64,000 nt of DNA, from assembly GCA_943735955.1 (NCBI GenBank), contig CALSEQ010000043.1, forward strand, positions 768,501 to 832,500, in the 5' to 3' direction. The notes under the pieces were generated by a model. It worked only from the letters and a program-made list of their open reading frames with translations. It did no database searches and had not been told where the DNA came from. This document shows positions 1-13,800 of the stretch, one piece after another. Positions within the stretch are counted from its first letter, which is position 1, and each line of letters opens with the position of its first letter. The translations under genes were made by a program, and so were the position numbers. This DNA comes from Piscicola geometra (lineage: Eukaryota; Annelida; Clitellata; Hirudinida; Piscicolidae).

Positions 1-647
1 TCACTTTCTCACCCTAATCCCAACCCCACACACATGGACAGCGCGAAAGATCCATGGAGGATACACCGAACACCCCCACTGTTGTCACACAGCGATTTGT
101 CACTTTCTCTGAAAGTTTCATTTCGATCGATAAGTGCCTCACCACTCTGTTGATAGCCTAGACGGCTGCTTTCTCTGTTTCCCTCGCCGGAAATTTTCCC
201 TACTTTAGGGGATTTTTTCTACGAGAACTCTGGTGCTTTTCAGAAAATTTGTTTTCTGAACACCTCAGTATAGGATCAGAGAAGAGCTTAAGAGCCCGTC
301 GAAACTCTGTGAGTGAGCGAATCCAAACGGTCCGGCGCCCAAAAAGTCCAACCGGCAATGGCCGCAAGGTTCTTTGCTCAGTACTTCGAGGATACCGGAC
401 AAAGTGGAACAGACCTTGCTCTATGTCAACCCGGGCTAAAACCCCACAGGCTTGCATAGAGTGTAGGATCGGTCACTGCCCCTGGATGCCTATGATAGGC
501 CGCTGATCCTTACTCCCACCCACACACATGAGACACTCCGAGGCCAATACGTCGCCAATTTTTTTACTTCTTTATCTTTACTCCCCATGCACATCCACAC
601 CAAATCCTTTTTACCCCCCAACCAAACCTACTGGCAAATGGTTGTCC
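1..647. repeat. First complete satellite monomer in the window (reference unit)
   Basis: This copy serves as reference for unit anatomy; the phase is arbitrary. In order it holds a CATGGA/TCCATG inverted repeat (33-38 and 51-56) flanking a GCGCG-containing loop, a TCGATCGA palindrome (123-130), the sequence TAGCCTAGACG (154-164), a T run (about 210-216), the 9-bp hairpin (239-260), a CG-rich stretch with CGGTCCGGCGCC (about 329-340), CCCGGG (430-435), the CACACACATGAGAC segment (about 522-535), a T7 run (about 559-565), and a pyrimidine-rich segment with a C6 run (about 613-618). Variants elsewhere differ by point changes rather than rearrangement, so this description fits all copies. Confidence 0.9.
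239..260. other. Conserved satellite hairpin (first of 76)
   Basis: TTCAGAAAA (239-247) and TTTTCTGAA (252-260) are perfect complements around a TTTG loop. GGTG and CACC just outside can extend the stem across a three-base bulge on the left side. The same stem recurs once per unit. In the copies I compared both 9-base arms are unchanged, and the one change I noticed, near 48127, is in the loop (TCTG for TTTG). Whether it acts as DNA cruciform, RNA stem or protein site is unknown. Confidence 0.8.
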
Positions 648-1399
648 TCAGTGTCTCACCCTAATCCCAACCCCACACACATGGACAGCGCGAAAGATCC
701 ATGGAGGATACACCGAACACCCCCACTCTTGTCACACAGCGATTTGTCACTTTCACTGAAAGTTTCATTTCGATCGATAGGTGCCTCACCACTCTGTTGA
801 TAGCCTAGACGGCTGCTTTCTCTGTTTCCATCGCCGGAAATTTTCCCTACTCTAGGGGATTTTTCCTACGAGAACTCTGGTGCTTTTCAGAAAATTTGTT
901 TTCTGAACACCTCAGTATAGGATCAGAGAAGAGCTTAAGAGCCCGTCGAAACTCTGTGAGTGAGCGGATCCAAACGGTCTGGCGCCCAAAAAGTTCAACC
1001 GGCAATGGCCGCAAGGTTCTTTGCTCAGTACTTCGAGGATACCGGACAAGGTGGAACAGACCTTGCTCTATGTCAACCCGGACTAAAACCCCACAGGCTT
1101 GCATAGAGTGTAGGATCGGTCACTGCCCCTGGATGCCTATGATAGGCCGCTGATCCTTACTCCCACCGACACACATGAGACAGTCCGAGGCCAATACGGC
1201 GCCAACTTTTTTACTTCTTTATCTTTACTCCCCATGCACCCCCACACCAAATCCTTTTTACCCCCCAACCAAACCTACAGGCAAATGGTTGTCCTCACTT
1301 TCTCACCCTAATCCCAACCCCACACACATGGACAGCGCGAAAGATCCATGGAGGATACACCGAACACCCCCACTGTTGTCACACAGCGATTTGTCACTT

Positions 1400-3760
1400 T
1401 CTCTGAAAGTTTCATTTCGATCGATAGGTGCCTCACTACTCTGTTGATAGCCTAGACGGCTGCTTTCTCTGTTTCCCTCGCCGGAAATTTTCCCTACTTT
1501 AGGGGATTTTTTCTACGAGAACTCTGGTGCTTTTCAGAAAATTTGTTTTCTGAACACCTCAGTATAGGATCAGAGAAGAGCTTAAGAGCCCGTCGAAACT
1601 CTGTGAGTGAGCGAATCCAAACGGTCCGGCGCCCAAAAAGTCCAACCGGCAATGGCCGCAAGGTTCTTTGCTCAGTTCTTCGAGGATACCGGACAAAGTG
1701 GAACAGACCTTGCTCTATGTCAACCCGGGCTAAAACCCCACAGGCTTGCATAGAGTGTAGGATCGGTCACTGCCCCTGGATGCCTATGATAGGCCGCTGA
1801 TCCTTACTCCCACCCACACACATGAGACACTCCGAGGCCAATACGTCGCCAATTTTTTTACTTCTTTATCTTTACTCCCCATGCACATCCACACCAAATC
1901 CTTTTTACCCCCCAACCAAACCTACTGGCAAATGGTTGTCCTCAGTGTCTCACCCTAATCTCAACCCCACACACATGGACAGCGCGAAAGATCCATGGAG
2001 GATACACCGAACACCCCCACTCTTGTCACACAGCGATTTGTCACTTTCACTGAAAGTTTCATTTCGATCGATAGGTGCCTCACCACTCTGTTGATAGCCT
2101 AGACGGCTGCTTTCTCTGTTTCCATCGCCGGAAATTTTCCCTACTCTAGGGGATTTTTCCTACGAGAACTCTGGTGCTTTTCAGAAAATTTGTTTTCTGA
2201 ACACCTCAGTATAGGATCAGAGAAGAGCTTAAGAGCCCGTCGAAACTCTGTGAGTGAGCGGATCCAAACGGTCTGGCGCCCAAAAAGTTCAACCGGCAAT
2301 GGCCGCAAGGTTCTTTGCTCAGTACTTCGAGGATACCGGACAAGGTGGAACAGACCTTGCTCTATGTCAACCCGGGCTAAAACCCCACAGGCTTGCATAG
2401 AGTGTAGGATCGGTCACTGCCCCTGGATGCCTATGATAGGCCGCTGATCCTTACTCCCACCGACACACATGAGACAGTCCGAGGCCAATACGGCGCCAAC
2501 TTTTTTACTTCTTTATCTTTACTCCCCATGCACCCCCACACCAAATCCTTTTTACCCCCCAACCAAACCTACAGGCAAATGGTTGTCCTCACTTTCTCAC
2601 CCTAATCCCAACCCCACACACATGGACAGCGCGAAAGATCCATGGAGGATACACCGAACACCCCCACTGTTGTCACACAGCGATTTGTCACTTTCTCTGA
2701 AAGTTTCATTTCGATCGATAGGTGCCTCACTACTCTGTTGATAGCCTAGACGGCTGCTTTCTCTGTTTCCCTCGCCGGAAATTTTCCCTACTTTAGGGGA
2801 TTTTTCTACGAGAACTCTGGTGCTTTTCAGAAAATTTGTTTTCTGAACACCTCAGTATAGGATCAGAGAAGAGCTTAAGAGCCCGTCGAAACTCTGTGAG
2901 TGAGCGAATCCAAACGGTCCGGCGCCCAAAAAGTCCAACCGGCAATGGCCGCAAGGTTCTTTGCTCAGTACTTCGAGGATACCGGACAAAGTGGAACAGA
3001 CCTTGCTCTATGTCAACCCGGGCTAAAACCCCACAGGCTTGCATAGAGTGTAGGATCGGTCACTGCCCCTGGATGCCTATGATAGGCCGCTGATCCTTAC
3101 TCCCACCCACACACATGAGACACTCCGAGGCCAATACGGCGCCAATTTTTTTACTTCTTTATCTTTACTCCCCATGCACCCCCACACCAAATCCTTTTTA
3201 CCACCCAACCAAACCTACAGGCAAATGGTTGTCTTCACTGTCTTACTCTTATCCCAAACCCACACACATAGACAGCGCGAAAGATCCATGGAGGATACAC
3301 TGAACACCCCCACTGTTGTCACACAGCGATTTGTCACTTTCACTGAAAGTTTCATTTCGATCGATAGGTGCCTCACCACTCTGTTGATAGCCTAGACGGC
3401 TGCTTTCTCTGTTTCCATCGCCGGAAATTTTCCCTACTCTAGGGGATTTTTCCTACGAGAACTCTGGTGCTTTTCAGAAAATTTGTTTTCTGAACACCTC
3501 AGTATAGGATCAGAGAAGAGCTTAAGAGCCCGTCGAAACTCTGTGAGTGAGCGGATCCAAACGGTCTGGCGCCCAAAAAGTTCAACCGGCAATGGCCGCA
3601 AGGTTCTTTGCTCAGTACTTCGAGGATACCGGACAAGGTGGAACAGACCTTGCTCTATGTCAACCCGGGCTAAAACCCCACAGGCTTGCATAGAGTGTAG
3701 GATCGGTCACTGCCCCTGGATGCCTATGATAGGCCGCTGATCCTTACTCCCAACGACACA
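1400..3760. repeat. Satellite segment duplicated 14.2 kb away, left copy
   Basis: It matches about 15634-17994 at offset 14234 (22 units). Shared marks are GCTCAGTTCTTCGAGG (about 1670 and 15904), the shortened GGGATTTTTCTACG (about 2797 and 17031) and CCCAACGACAC (about 3750 and 17984). Differences are isolated, for example CTGAAAGTTTC against CTGAGAGTTTC near 17580. Confidence 0.75.
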
Positions 3761-5980
3761 CATGAGACAGTCCGAGGCCAATACGGCGCCAACTTTTTTA
3801 CTTCTTTATCTTTACTCCCCATGCACATCCACACCAAATCCTTTTTACCCCCCCAACCAAACCTACTGGCAAATGGTTGTCCTCAGTGTCTCACCCTAAT
3901 CCCAACCCCACACACATGGACAGCGCGAAAGATCCATGGAGGATACACCGAACACCCCCACTCTTGTCACACAGCGATTTGTCACTTTCACTGAAAGTTT
4001 CATTTCGATCGATAGGTGCCTCACCACTCTGTTGATAGCCTAGACGGCTGCTTTCTCTGTTTCCATCGCCGGAAATTTTCCCTACTCTAGGGGATTTTTC
4101 CTACGAGAACTCTGGTGCTTTTCAGAAAATTTGTTTTCTGAACACCTCAGTATAGGATCAGAGAAGAGCTTAAGAGCCCGTCGAAACTCTGTGAGTGAGC
4201 GGATCCAAACGGTCTGGCGCCCAAAAAGTTCAACCGGCAATGGCCGCAAGGTTCTTTGCTCAGTACTTCGAGGATACCGGACAAGGTGGAACAGACCTTG
4301 CTCTATGTCAACCCGGGCTAAAACCCCACAGGCTTGCATAGAGTGTAGGATCGGTCACTGCCCCTGGATGCCTATGATAGGCCGCTGATCCTTACTCCCA
4401 CCGACACACATGAGACAGTCCGAGGCCAATACGGCGCCAACTTTTTTACTTCTTTATCTTTACTCCCCATGCACCCCCACACCAAATCCTTTTTACCCCC
4501 CAACCAAACCTACAGGCAAATGGTTGTCCTCACTTTCTCACCCTAATCCCAACCCCACACACATGGACAGCGCGAAAGATCCATGGAGGATACACCGAAC
4601 ACCCCCACTGTTGTCACACAGCGATTTGTCACTTTCTCTGAAAGTTTCATTTCGATCGATAGGTGCCTCACTACTCTGTTGATAGCCTAGACGGCTGCTT
4701 TCTCTGTTTCCCTCGCCGGAAATTTTCCCTACTTTAGGGGATTTTTCTACGAGAACTCTGGTGCTTTTCAGAAAATTTGTTTTCTGAACACCTCAGTATA
4801 GGATCAGAGAAGAGCTTAAGAGCCCGTCGAAACTCTGTGAGTGAGCGAATCCAAACGGTCCGGCGCCCAAAAAGTCCAACCGGCAATGGCCGCAAGGTTC
4901 TTTGCTCAGTACTTCGAGGATACCGGACAAAGTGGAACAGACCTTGCTCTATGTCAACCCGGGCTAAAACCCCACAGGCTTGCATAGAGTGTAGGATCGG
5001 TCACTGCCCCTGGATGCCTATGATAGGCCGCTGATCCTTACTCCCACCCACACACATGAGACACTCCGAGGCCAATACGGCGCCAATTTTTTTACTTCTT
5101 TATCTTTACTCCCCATGCACCCCCACACCAAATCCTTTTTACCACCCAACCAAACCTACAGGCAAATGGTTGTCTTCACTGTCTTACTCTTATCCCAAAC
5201 CCACACACATAGACAGCGCGAAAGATCCATGGAGGATACACTGAACACCCCCACTGTTGTCACACAGCGATTTGTCACTTTCACTGAAAGTTTCATTTCG
5301 ATCGATAGGTGCCTCACCACTCTGTTGATAGCCTAGACGGCTGCTTTCTCTGTTTCCATCGCCGGAAATTTTCCCTACTCTAGGGGATTTTTCCTACGAG
5401 AACTCTGGTGCTTTTCAGAAAATTTGTTTTCTGAACACCTCAGTATAGGATCAGAGAAGAGCTTAAGAGCCCGTCGAAACTCTGTGAGTGAGCGGATCCA
5501 AACGGTCTGGCGCCCAAAAAGTTCAACCGGCAATGGCCGCAAGGTTCTTTGCTCAGTACTTCGAGGATACCGGACAAGGTGGAACAGACCTTGCTCTATG
5601 TCAACCCGGGCTAAAACCCCACAGGCTTGCATAGAGTGTAGGATCGGTCACTGCCCCTGGATGCCTATGATAGGCCGCTGATCCTTACTCCCAACGACAC
5701 ACATGAGACAGTCCGAGGCCAATACGGCGCCAACTTTTTTACTTCTTTATCTTTACTCCCCATGCACATCCACACCAAATCCTTTTTACCCCCCCAACCA
5801 AACCTACTGGCAAATGGTTGTCCTCAGTGTCTCACCCTAATCCCAACCCCACACACATGGACAGCGCGAAAGATCCATGGAGGATACACCGAACACCCCC
5901 ACTCTTGTCACACAGCAATTTGTCACTTTCACTGAAAGTTTCATTTCGATCGATAGGTGCCTCACCACTCTGTTGATAGC
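2100..5980. repeat. Tandem duplication of a three-unit satellite block (period 1941 bp)
   Basis: About 2100-4040 and 4041-5980 match at an offset of 1941 bp, exactly three monomers. The shared order is a GGTCTGG unit, a CAATACGGC/ACCACCC unit, then a GGTCTGG unit with CCCAACGACAC and a seven-C run. The marker CCCAACGACAC lies at about 3750 and 5691, and the seven-C run at about 3848 and 5789. The copies begin to differ at the right end, for example CAGCGATTT near 3973 against CAGCAATTT near 5914. Confidence 0.75.
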
Positions 5981-8900
5981 CTAGACGGCTGCTTTTTCTG
6001 TTTCCATTGCCGGAAATTTTCCCTACTCTAGGGGATTTTTCCTACGAGAACTCTGGTGCTTTTCAGAAAATTTGTTTTCTGAACACCTCAGTATAGGATC
6101 AGAGAAGAGCTTAAGAGCCCGTCGAAACTCTGTGAGTGAGCGAATCCAAACGGTCCGGCGCCCAAAAAGTCCAACCGGCAATGGCCGCAAGGTTCTTTGC
6201 TCAGTACTTCGAGGATACCGGACAAAGTGGAACAGACCTTGCTCTATGTCAACCCGGGCTAAAACCCCACAGGCTTGCATAGAGTGTAGGATCGGTCACT
6301 GCCCCTGGATGCCTATGATAGGCCGCTGATCCTTACTCCCACCCACACACATGAGACACTCCGAGGCCAATACGGCGCCAATTTTTTTACTTCTTTATCT
6401 TTACTCCCCATGCACATCCACACCAAATCCTTTTTACCCCCCAACCAAACCTACTGGCAAATGGTTGTCCTCAGTGTCTCACCCTAATCCCAACCCCACA
6501 CACATGGACAGCGCGAAAGATCCATGGAGGATACACCGAACACCCCCACTCTTGTCACACAGCAATTTGTCACTTTCACTGAAAGTTTCATTTCGATCGA
6601 TAGGTGCCTCACCACTCTGTTGATAGCCTAGACGGCTGCTTTTTCTGTTTCCATTGCCGGAAATTTTCCCTACTCTAGGGGATTTTTCCTACGAGAACTC
6701 TGGTGCTTTTCAGAAAATTTGTTTTCTGAACACCTCAGTATAGGATCAGAGAAGAGCTTAAGAGCCCGTCGAAACTCTGTGAGTGAGCGAATCCAAACGG
6801 TCCGGCGCCCAAAAAGTCCAACCGGCAATGGCCGCAAGGTTCTTTGCTCAGTACTTCGAGGATACCGGACAAAGTGGAACAGACCTTGCTCTATGTCAAC
6901 CCGGGCTAAAACCCCACAGTCTTGCATAGAGTGTAGGATCGGTCACTGCCCCTGGATGCCTATGATAGGCCGCTGATCCTTACTCCCACCCACATACATG
7001 AGACAGTCCGAGGCCAACCCGGCGCCAATTTTTTTACTTCTTTATCTTTACTCCCCATGCACCCCCACACCAAATCCTTTTTACCACCCAACCAAACCTA
7101 CAGGCAAATGGTTGTCTTCACTGTCTTACTCTTATCCCAAACCCACACACATAGACAGCGCGAAAGATCCATGGAGGATACACTGAACACCCCCACTGTT
7201 GTCACACAGCGATTTGTCACTTTCACTGAAAGTTTCATTTCGATCGATAGGTGCCTCACCACTCTGTTGATAGCCTAGACGGCTGCTTTCTCTGTTTCCA
7301 TCGCCGGAAATTTTCCCTACTCTAGGGGATTTTTCCTACGAGAACTCTGGTGCTTTTCAGAAAATTTGTTTTCTGAACACCTCAGTATAGGATCAGAGAA
7401 GAGCTTAAGAGCCCGTCGAAACTCTGTGAGTGAGCGGATCCAAACGGTCTGGCGCCCAAAAAGTTCAACCGGCAATGGCCGCAAGGTTCTTTGCTCAGTA
7501 CTTCGAGGATACCGGACAAGGTGGAACAGACCTTGCTCTATGTCAACCCGGGCTAAAACCCCACAGGCTTGCATAGAGTGTAGGATCGGTCACTGCCCCT
7601 GGATGCCTATGATAGGCCGCTGATCCTTACTCCCACCGACACACATGAGACAGTCCGAGGCCAATACGGCGCCAACTTTTTTACTTCTTTATCTTTACTC
7701 CCCATGCACCCCCACACCAAATCCTTTTTACCCCCCAACCGAACCTACAGGCAAATGGTTGTCCTCACTTTCTCACCCTAATCCCAACCCCACACACATG
7801 GACAGCGCGAAAGATCCATGGAGGATACACCGAACACCCCCACTGTTGTCACACAGCGATTTGTCACTTTCTCTGAAAGTTTCATTTCGATCGATAGGTG
7901 CCTCACCAGTCTGTTGATAGCCTAGACGGCTGCTTTCTCTGTTTCCCTCGCCGGAAATTTTCCCTACTTTAGGGGATTTTTTCTACGAGAACTCTGGTGC
8001 TTTTCAGAAAATTTGTTTTCTGAACACCTCAGTATAGGATCAGAGAAGAGCTTAAGAACCCGTCGAAACTCTGTGAGTGAGCGGATCCAATCGGTCCGGC
8101 ACCCAAAAAGTCAAACCGGCAATGGCCGCAAGGTTCTTTGCTCAGTACTTCGAGGATACCGGACAAAGTGGAACAGACCTTGCTCTATGTCAACCTGGGC
8201 TAAAACCCCACAGGCTTGCATAGAGTGTAGGATCGGTCACTGCCCCTGGATGCCTATGATAGGCCGCTGATCCTTACTTCCACCCACACACATGAGACAC
8301 TCCGAGGCCAATACGGCGCCAATTTTTTCACTTCTTTATCTTTACTCCCCATGCACATCCACACCAAATCCTTTTTACCCCCCAACCAAACCTACTGGCA
8401 AACGGTTGTCCTCAGTGTCTCACCCTAATCCCAACCCCACACACATGGACAGCGCGAAAGATCCATGGAGGATACACCGAACACCCCCACTCTTGTCACA
8501 CAGCAATTTGTCACTTTCACTGAAAGTTTCATTTCGATCGATAGGTGCCTCACCACTCTGTTGATAGCCATAGACGGCTGCTTTCTCTGTTTCCCTCGCC
8601 GGAAATTTTCCCTACTTTAGGGGATTTTTTCTACGAGAACTCTGGTGCTTTTCAGAAAATTTGTTTTCTGAACACCTCAGTATAGGATCAGAGAAGAGCT
8701 TAAGAACCCGTCGAAACTCTGTGAGTGAGCGGATCCAATCGGTCCGGCACCCAAAAAGTCAAACCGGCAATGGCCGCAGGGTTCTTTGCTCAGTACTTCG
8801 AGGATACCGGACAAAGTGGAACAGACCTTGCTCTATGTCAACCCGGGCTAAAACCCCACAGTCTTGCATAGAGTGTAGGATCGGTCACTGCCCCTGGATG

Positions 8901-9400
8901 CCTATGATAGGCCGCTGATCCTTACTCCCACCCACATACATGAGACAGTCCGAGGCCAAACCGGCGCCAATTTTTTTACTTCTTTATCTTTACTCCCCAT
9001 GCATCCCCACACCAAATCCTTTTTACCACCCAACCAAACCTACAGGCAAATGGTTGTCTTCACTGTCTCACTTTTATCCCAAACCCACACACATAGACAG
9101 CGCGAAAGATCCATGGAGGATACACTGAACACCCCCACTGTTGTCACACAGCGATTTCTCACTTTCACTGAAAGTTTCATTTCGATCGATAGGTGCCTCA
9201 CCACTCTGTTGATAGCCTAGACGGCTGCTTTCTCTGTTTCCATCGCCGGAAATTTTCCCTACTCTAGGGGATTTTTCCTACGAGAACTCTGGTGCTTTTC
9301 AGAAAATTTGTTTTCTGAACACCTCAGTATAGGATCAGAGAAGAGCTTAAGAGCCCGTTGAAACTCTGTGAGTGAGCGGATCCAAACGGTCCGGCGCCCA
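5700..9400. repeat. Multi-unit satellite block, copy 1 of 3
   Basis: This run of units reappears at about 18.64-21.6 kb (offset 12940, later 12293) and at about 22.53-25.4 kb (offset 16824). Shared private variants include the seven-C run (about 5790), CAGCAATTTG with CTTTTTCTGTTTCCATTGCC (about 5915-6010), CCACAGTCTTGC (about 6915), GGCCAACCCGGCG (about 7013), CAACCGAACC (about 7737) and CACCAGTCTG (about 7906). Boundaries are approximate because all units are alike. Confidence 0.7.
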
Positions 9401-10860
9401 AAAAGTTCAACCGGCAATGGCCGCAAGGTTCATTGCTCAGTACTTTGAGGATACCGGACAAAGTGGAACAGACCTTGCTCTATGTCAACCCGGGCTAAAA
9501 CCCAACAGGCTCGCATAGAGTGTAGGATCGGTCACTGCCCCTGGATGTCTATGATAGTTCGCTGATCCTTACTCCCACCCACACACATGAGACAGTCCGA
9601 GGCCAGTACGGCGCCAATTTTTTTACTTCTTTATCTTTACTCCCCATGCACCCCCACACCAAATCCTTTTTACCCCCCAACCAAACCTACAGGCAAATGG
9701 TTGTCCTCACTGTCTCACCCTAATCCCAACCCCTCACACATGGACAGCGCGAAAGATCCATGGAGGATACACCGAACACCCCCACTGTTGTCACACAGCG
9801 ATTTGTCACTTTCTCTGAAAGTTTCATTTCGATCGATAGGTGCCTCACCACTCTGTTGATAGCCTAGACGGCTGTTTCCTCTGTTTCCCTCACCGGAAAT
9901 TTCCCTACTCTAGGGGATTTTTCCTACGAGAACTCTGGTTCTTTTCAGAAAATTTGTTTTCTGAACACCTCAGTATAGGATCAGAGAAGAGCTTAAGAGC
10001 CCGTCGAAACTCTGTGAGTGAGCGGATCCAAACGGTCTGGCGCCCAAAAAGTTCAACCGGCAATGGCCGCAAGGTTCTTTGCTCAGTACTTCGAGGATAC
10101 CGGACAAGGTGGAACAGACCTTGCTCTATGTCAACCCGGGCTAAAACCCCACAGGCTTGCATAGAGTGTAGGATCGGTCACTGCCCCTGGATGCCTATGA
10201 TAGGCCGCTGATCCTTACTCCCACCGACACACATGAGACAGTCCGAGGCCAATACGGCGCCAACTTTTTTACTTCTTTATCTTTACTCCCCATGCACCCC
10301 CACACCAAATCCTTTTTACCCCCCAACCAAACCTACAGGCAAATGGTTGTCCTCACTTTCTCACCCTAATCCCAACCCCACACACATGGACAGCGCGAAA
10401 GATCCATGGAGAATACACCGAACACCCCCACTGTTGTCACACAGCGATTTGTCACTTTCTCTGAAAGTTTCATTTCGATCGATAGGTGCCTCACCACTCT
10501 GTTGATAGCCTAGACGGCTGCTTTCTCTGTTTCCCTCGCCGGAAATTTTCCCTACTCTATGAGATTTTTCCTACGAGAACTCTGGTGCTTTTCAGAAAAT
10601 TTGTTTTCTGAACACCTCAGTATAGGATCAGAGAAGAGCTTAAGATCCCGTCGAAACTCTGTGAGTGAGCGAATCCATACGGTCCGGCGCCCAAAAAGTC
10701 CAACCGGCAATGGCCGCAAGGTTCTTTGCTCAGTACTTCGAGGATACCGGACAAAGTGGAACAGACCTTGCTCTATGTCAACCCGGGCTAAAACCCCACA
10801 GGCTTGCATAGAGTGTAGGATCGGTCACTGCCCCTGGATGCCTATGATAGGCCGCTGATC
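9150..10860. repeat. Satellite segment duplicated 16.2 kb away, left copy
   Basis: It is the same as about 25330-27035 at offset 16176 (25 monomers). Both share rare private changes: CCCGTTGAAAC, GGATGTCTATGATAGTTCGC, GGCCAGTACGGC, a one-base deletion in GGAAATTTCCC, CTCTGGTTCTTTT, GGAGAATACACC, CTCTATGAGATTT, AAGATCCCG and CCATACGG. The match ends near 10864, where this copy has CTTAGTCCC and the partner CTTACTCCC. Confidence 0.8.
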
Positions 10861-13800
10861 CTTAGTCCCACCCACACACATGAGACAGTCCGAGGCCAAG
10901 ACGGCGCCAATTTTTTTACTTCTTTATCTTTACTTCCCATGCACCCCCACACCAAATCCTTTTTACCCCCCAACCAAACCTACAGGCAAATGGTTGTCCT
11001 CACTGTCTCACCCTAATCCCAACCCGACACACATGGACAGCGCGAAAGATCCATGGAGGATACACCGAACACCCCCACTGTTGTCACACAGCGATTTGTC
11101 ACTTTCTCTGAAAGTTTCATTTCGATCGATAGGTGCCTCACCACTCTGTTGATAGCCTAGACGGCTGCTTTCTCTGTTTCCCTCACCGGAATTTTTCCCT
11201 ACTCTAGGGGATTTTTCCTACGAGAACTCTGGTGCTTTTCAGAAAATTTGTTTTCTGAACACCTCAGTATAGGATCAGAGAAGAGCTTAAGAGCCCGTCG
11301 AAAATCTGTGAGTGAGCGGATCCAAACGGTCTGGCGCCCAAAAAGTCCAACCGGCAATGGCCGCAAGGTTCTTTGCTCAGTACTTCGAGGATACCGGACA
11401 AAGTGGAACAGACCTTGCTCTATGTCAACCCGGGCTAAAACCCCACAGGCTTGCATAGAGTGTAGGATCGGTCACTGCCCCTGGATGCCTATGATAGGCC
11501 GCTGATCCTTACTCCCACCCACACACATGAGACAGTCCGAGGCCGAAACGGCGCCAGTTTTTTTACTTCTTTATCTTTACTCCCCATGCACCCCCACACC
11601 AAATCCTTTTTACCCCCCAACCAAACCTACAGGCAAATGGTTGTCCTCACTGTCTCACCCTAATCCCAACCCCACACACATGGACAGCGCGAAAGATCCA
11701 TGGAGGATACACCGAACACCCCCACTGTTGTCACACAGCGATTTGTCACTTTCTCTGAAAGTTTCATTTCGATCGATAGGTGCCTCACCACTCTGTTGAT
11801 AGCCTAGACGGCTGCTTTCTCTGTTTCCATCACCGGAAATTTTCCCTACTCTAGGGGATTTTTCCTACGAGAACTCTGGTGCTTTTCAGAAAATTTGTTT
11901 TCTGAACACCTCAGTATAGGATCAGAGAAGAGCTTAAGAGCCCGTCGAAACTCTGTGAGTGAGCGGATCCAAACGGTCTGGCGCCCAAAAAGTCCAACCG
12001 GCAATGGCCGCAAGGTTCTTTGCTCAGTACTTCGAGGATACCGGACAAAGTGGAACAGACCTTGCTCTATGTCAACCCGGGCTAAAACCCCACAGGCTTG
12101 CATAGAGTGTAGGATCGGTCACTGCCCCTGGATGCCTATGATAGGCCGCTGATCCTTACTCCCACCCACACACATGAGACAGTCCGAGGCCGAAACGGCG
12201 CCAGTTTTTTTACTTCTTTATCTTTACTCCCCATGCACCCCCACACCAAATCCTTTTTACCCCCCAACCAAACCTACAGGCAAATGGTTGTCCTCACTGT
12301 CTCACCCTAATCCCAACCCCACACACATGGACAGCGCGAAAGATCCATGGAGGATACACCGAACACCCCCACTGTTGTCACACAGCGATTTGTCACTTTC
12401 TCTGAAAGTTTCATTTCGATCGATAGGTGCCTCACCACTCTGTTGATAGCCTAGACGGCTGCTTTCTCTGTTTCCATCACCGGAAATTTTCCCTACTCTA
12501 GGGGATTTTTCCTACGAGAACTCTGGTGCTTTTCAGAAAATTTGTTTTCTGAACACCTCAGTATAGGATCAGAGAAGAGCTTAAGAGCCCGTCGAAACTC
12601 TGTGAGTGAGCGAATCCAAACGGTCCGGTGCCCAAAAAGTCCAACCGGCAATGGCCGCAAGGTTCTTTGCTCAGTACTTCGAGGATACCGGACAAAGTGG
12701 AACAGACCTTGCTCTATGTCAACCCGGGCTAAAACCCCACAGTCTTGCATAGAGTGTAGGATCGGTCACTGCCCCTGGATGCCTATGATAGGCCGCTGAT
12801 CCTTCCTCCCACCCACATACATGGAACAGTCCGAGGCCAACCCGGCGCCAATTTTTTTACTTCTTTATCTTTACTCCCCATGCACCCCCACACCAAATCC
12901 TTTTTACCACCCAACTAAACCTACAGGCAAATGGTTGTCTTCACTGTCTCACTCTTATCCCAAACCCACACACATAGACAGCGCGAAAGATCCATGGAGG
13001 ATACACTGAACACCCCCACTGTTGTCACACAGCGATTTGTCACTTTCACTGAGAGTTTCATTTCGATCGATAGGTGCCTCACCACTCTGTTGATAGCCTA
13101 GACGGCTGCTTTCTCTGTTTCCATCGCCGGAAGTTTTCCCTACTCTAGGGGATTTTTCCTACGAGAACTCTGGTGCTTTTCAGAAAATTTGTTTTCTGAA
13201 CACCTCAGTATAGGATCAGAGAAGAGCTTAAGAGCCCGTCGAAACTCTGTGAGTGAGCGGATCCAAACGGTCTGGCGCCCAAAAAGTTCAACCGGCAATG
13301 GCCGCAAGGTTCTTTGCTCAGTACTTCGAGGATACCGGACAAGGTGGAACAGACCTTGCTCTATGTCAACCCCGGCTAAAACCCCACAGGCTTGCATAGA
13401 GTGTAGGATCGGTCACTGCCCCTGGATGCCTATGATAGGCCGCTGATCCTTACTCTCACCGACACACATGAGACAGTCCGAGGCCAATACGGCGCCAACT
13501 TTTTTACTTCTTTATCTTTACTCCCCATGCACCCCCACACCAAATCCTTTTTACCCCCCAACCAAACCTACAGGCAAATGGTTGTCCTCACTTTCTCACC
13601 CTAATCCCAACCCCACACACATGGACAGCGCGAAAGATCCATGGAGGATACACCGAACACCCCCACTCTTGTCACACAGCAATTTGTCACTTTCACTGAA
13701 AGTTTCATTTCGATCGATAGGTGCCTCACCACTCTGTTGATAGCCAAGACGGCTGCTTTCTCTGTTTCCATCGCCGGAAATTTTCCCTACTCTAGGGGAT

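Noticed and set aside
225..260. ACTCTGGTGCTTTTCAG resembling the 5' part of U5 snRNA
   Set aside because: The conserved U5 loop (GCCTTTTAC) and an Sm site in the right place are missing; the similarity is short and likely chance.
154..360. RNA polymerase III A-box-like TAGCCTAGACG and B-box-like GTTCAACCG in the satellite
   Set aside because: They are about 190 bases apart, the B-box has a mismatch and is lost in many units (GTCCAACCG), and no tRNA or SINE-like structure joins them.
650..680. CACCCTAATCCCAACCCC as interstitial telomere repeat
   Set aside because: Only one telomere-like hexamer per unit. The TTAGGATTAGGATTAG near 57475 is equally short and AT-rich in its other copies.
200..800. 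Recurrent 85-90 codon ORFs on both strands of every satellite unit
   Set aside because: They overlap each other on opposite strands, often lack ATG, change amino acids freely between units, and several units break them with single-base indels. They follow from unit repetition, not selection.
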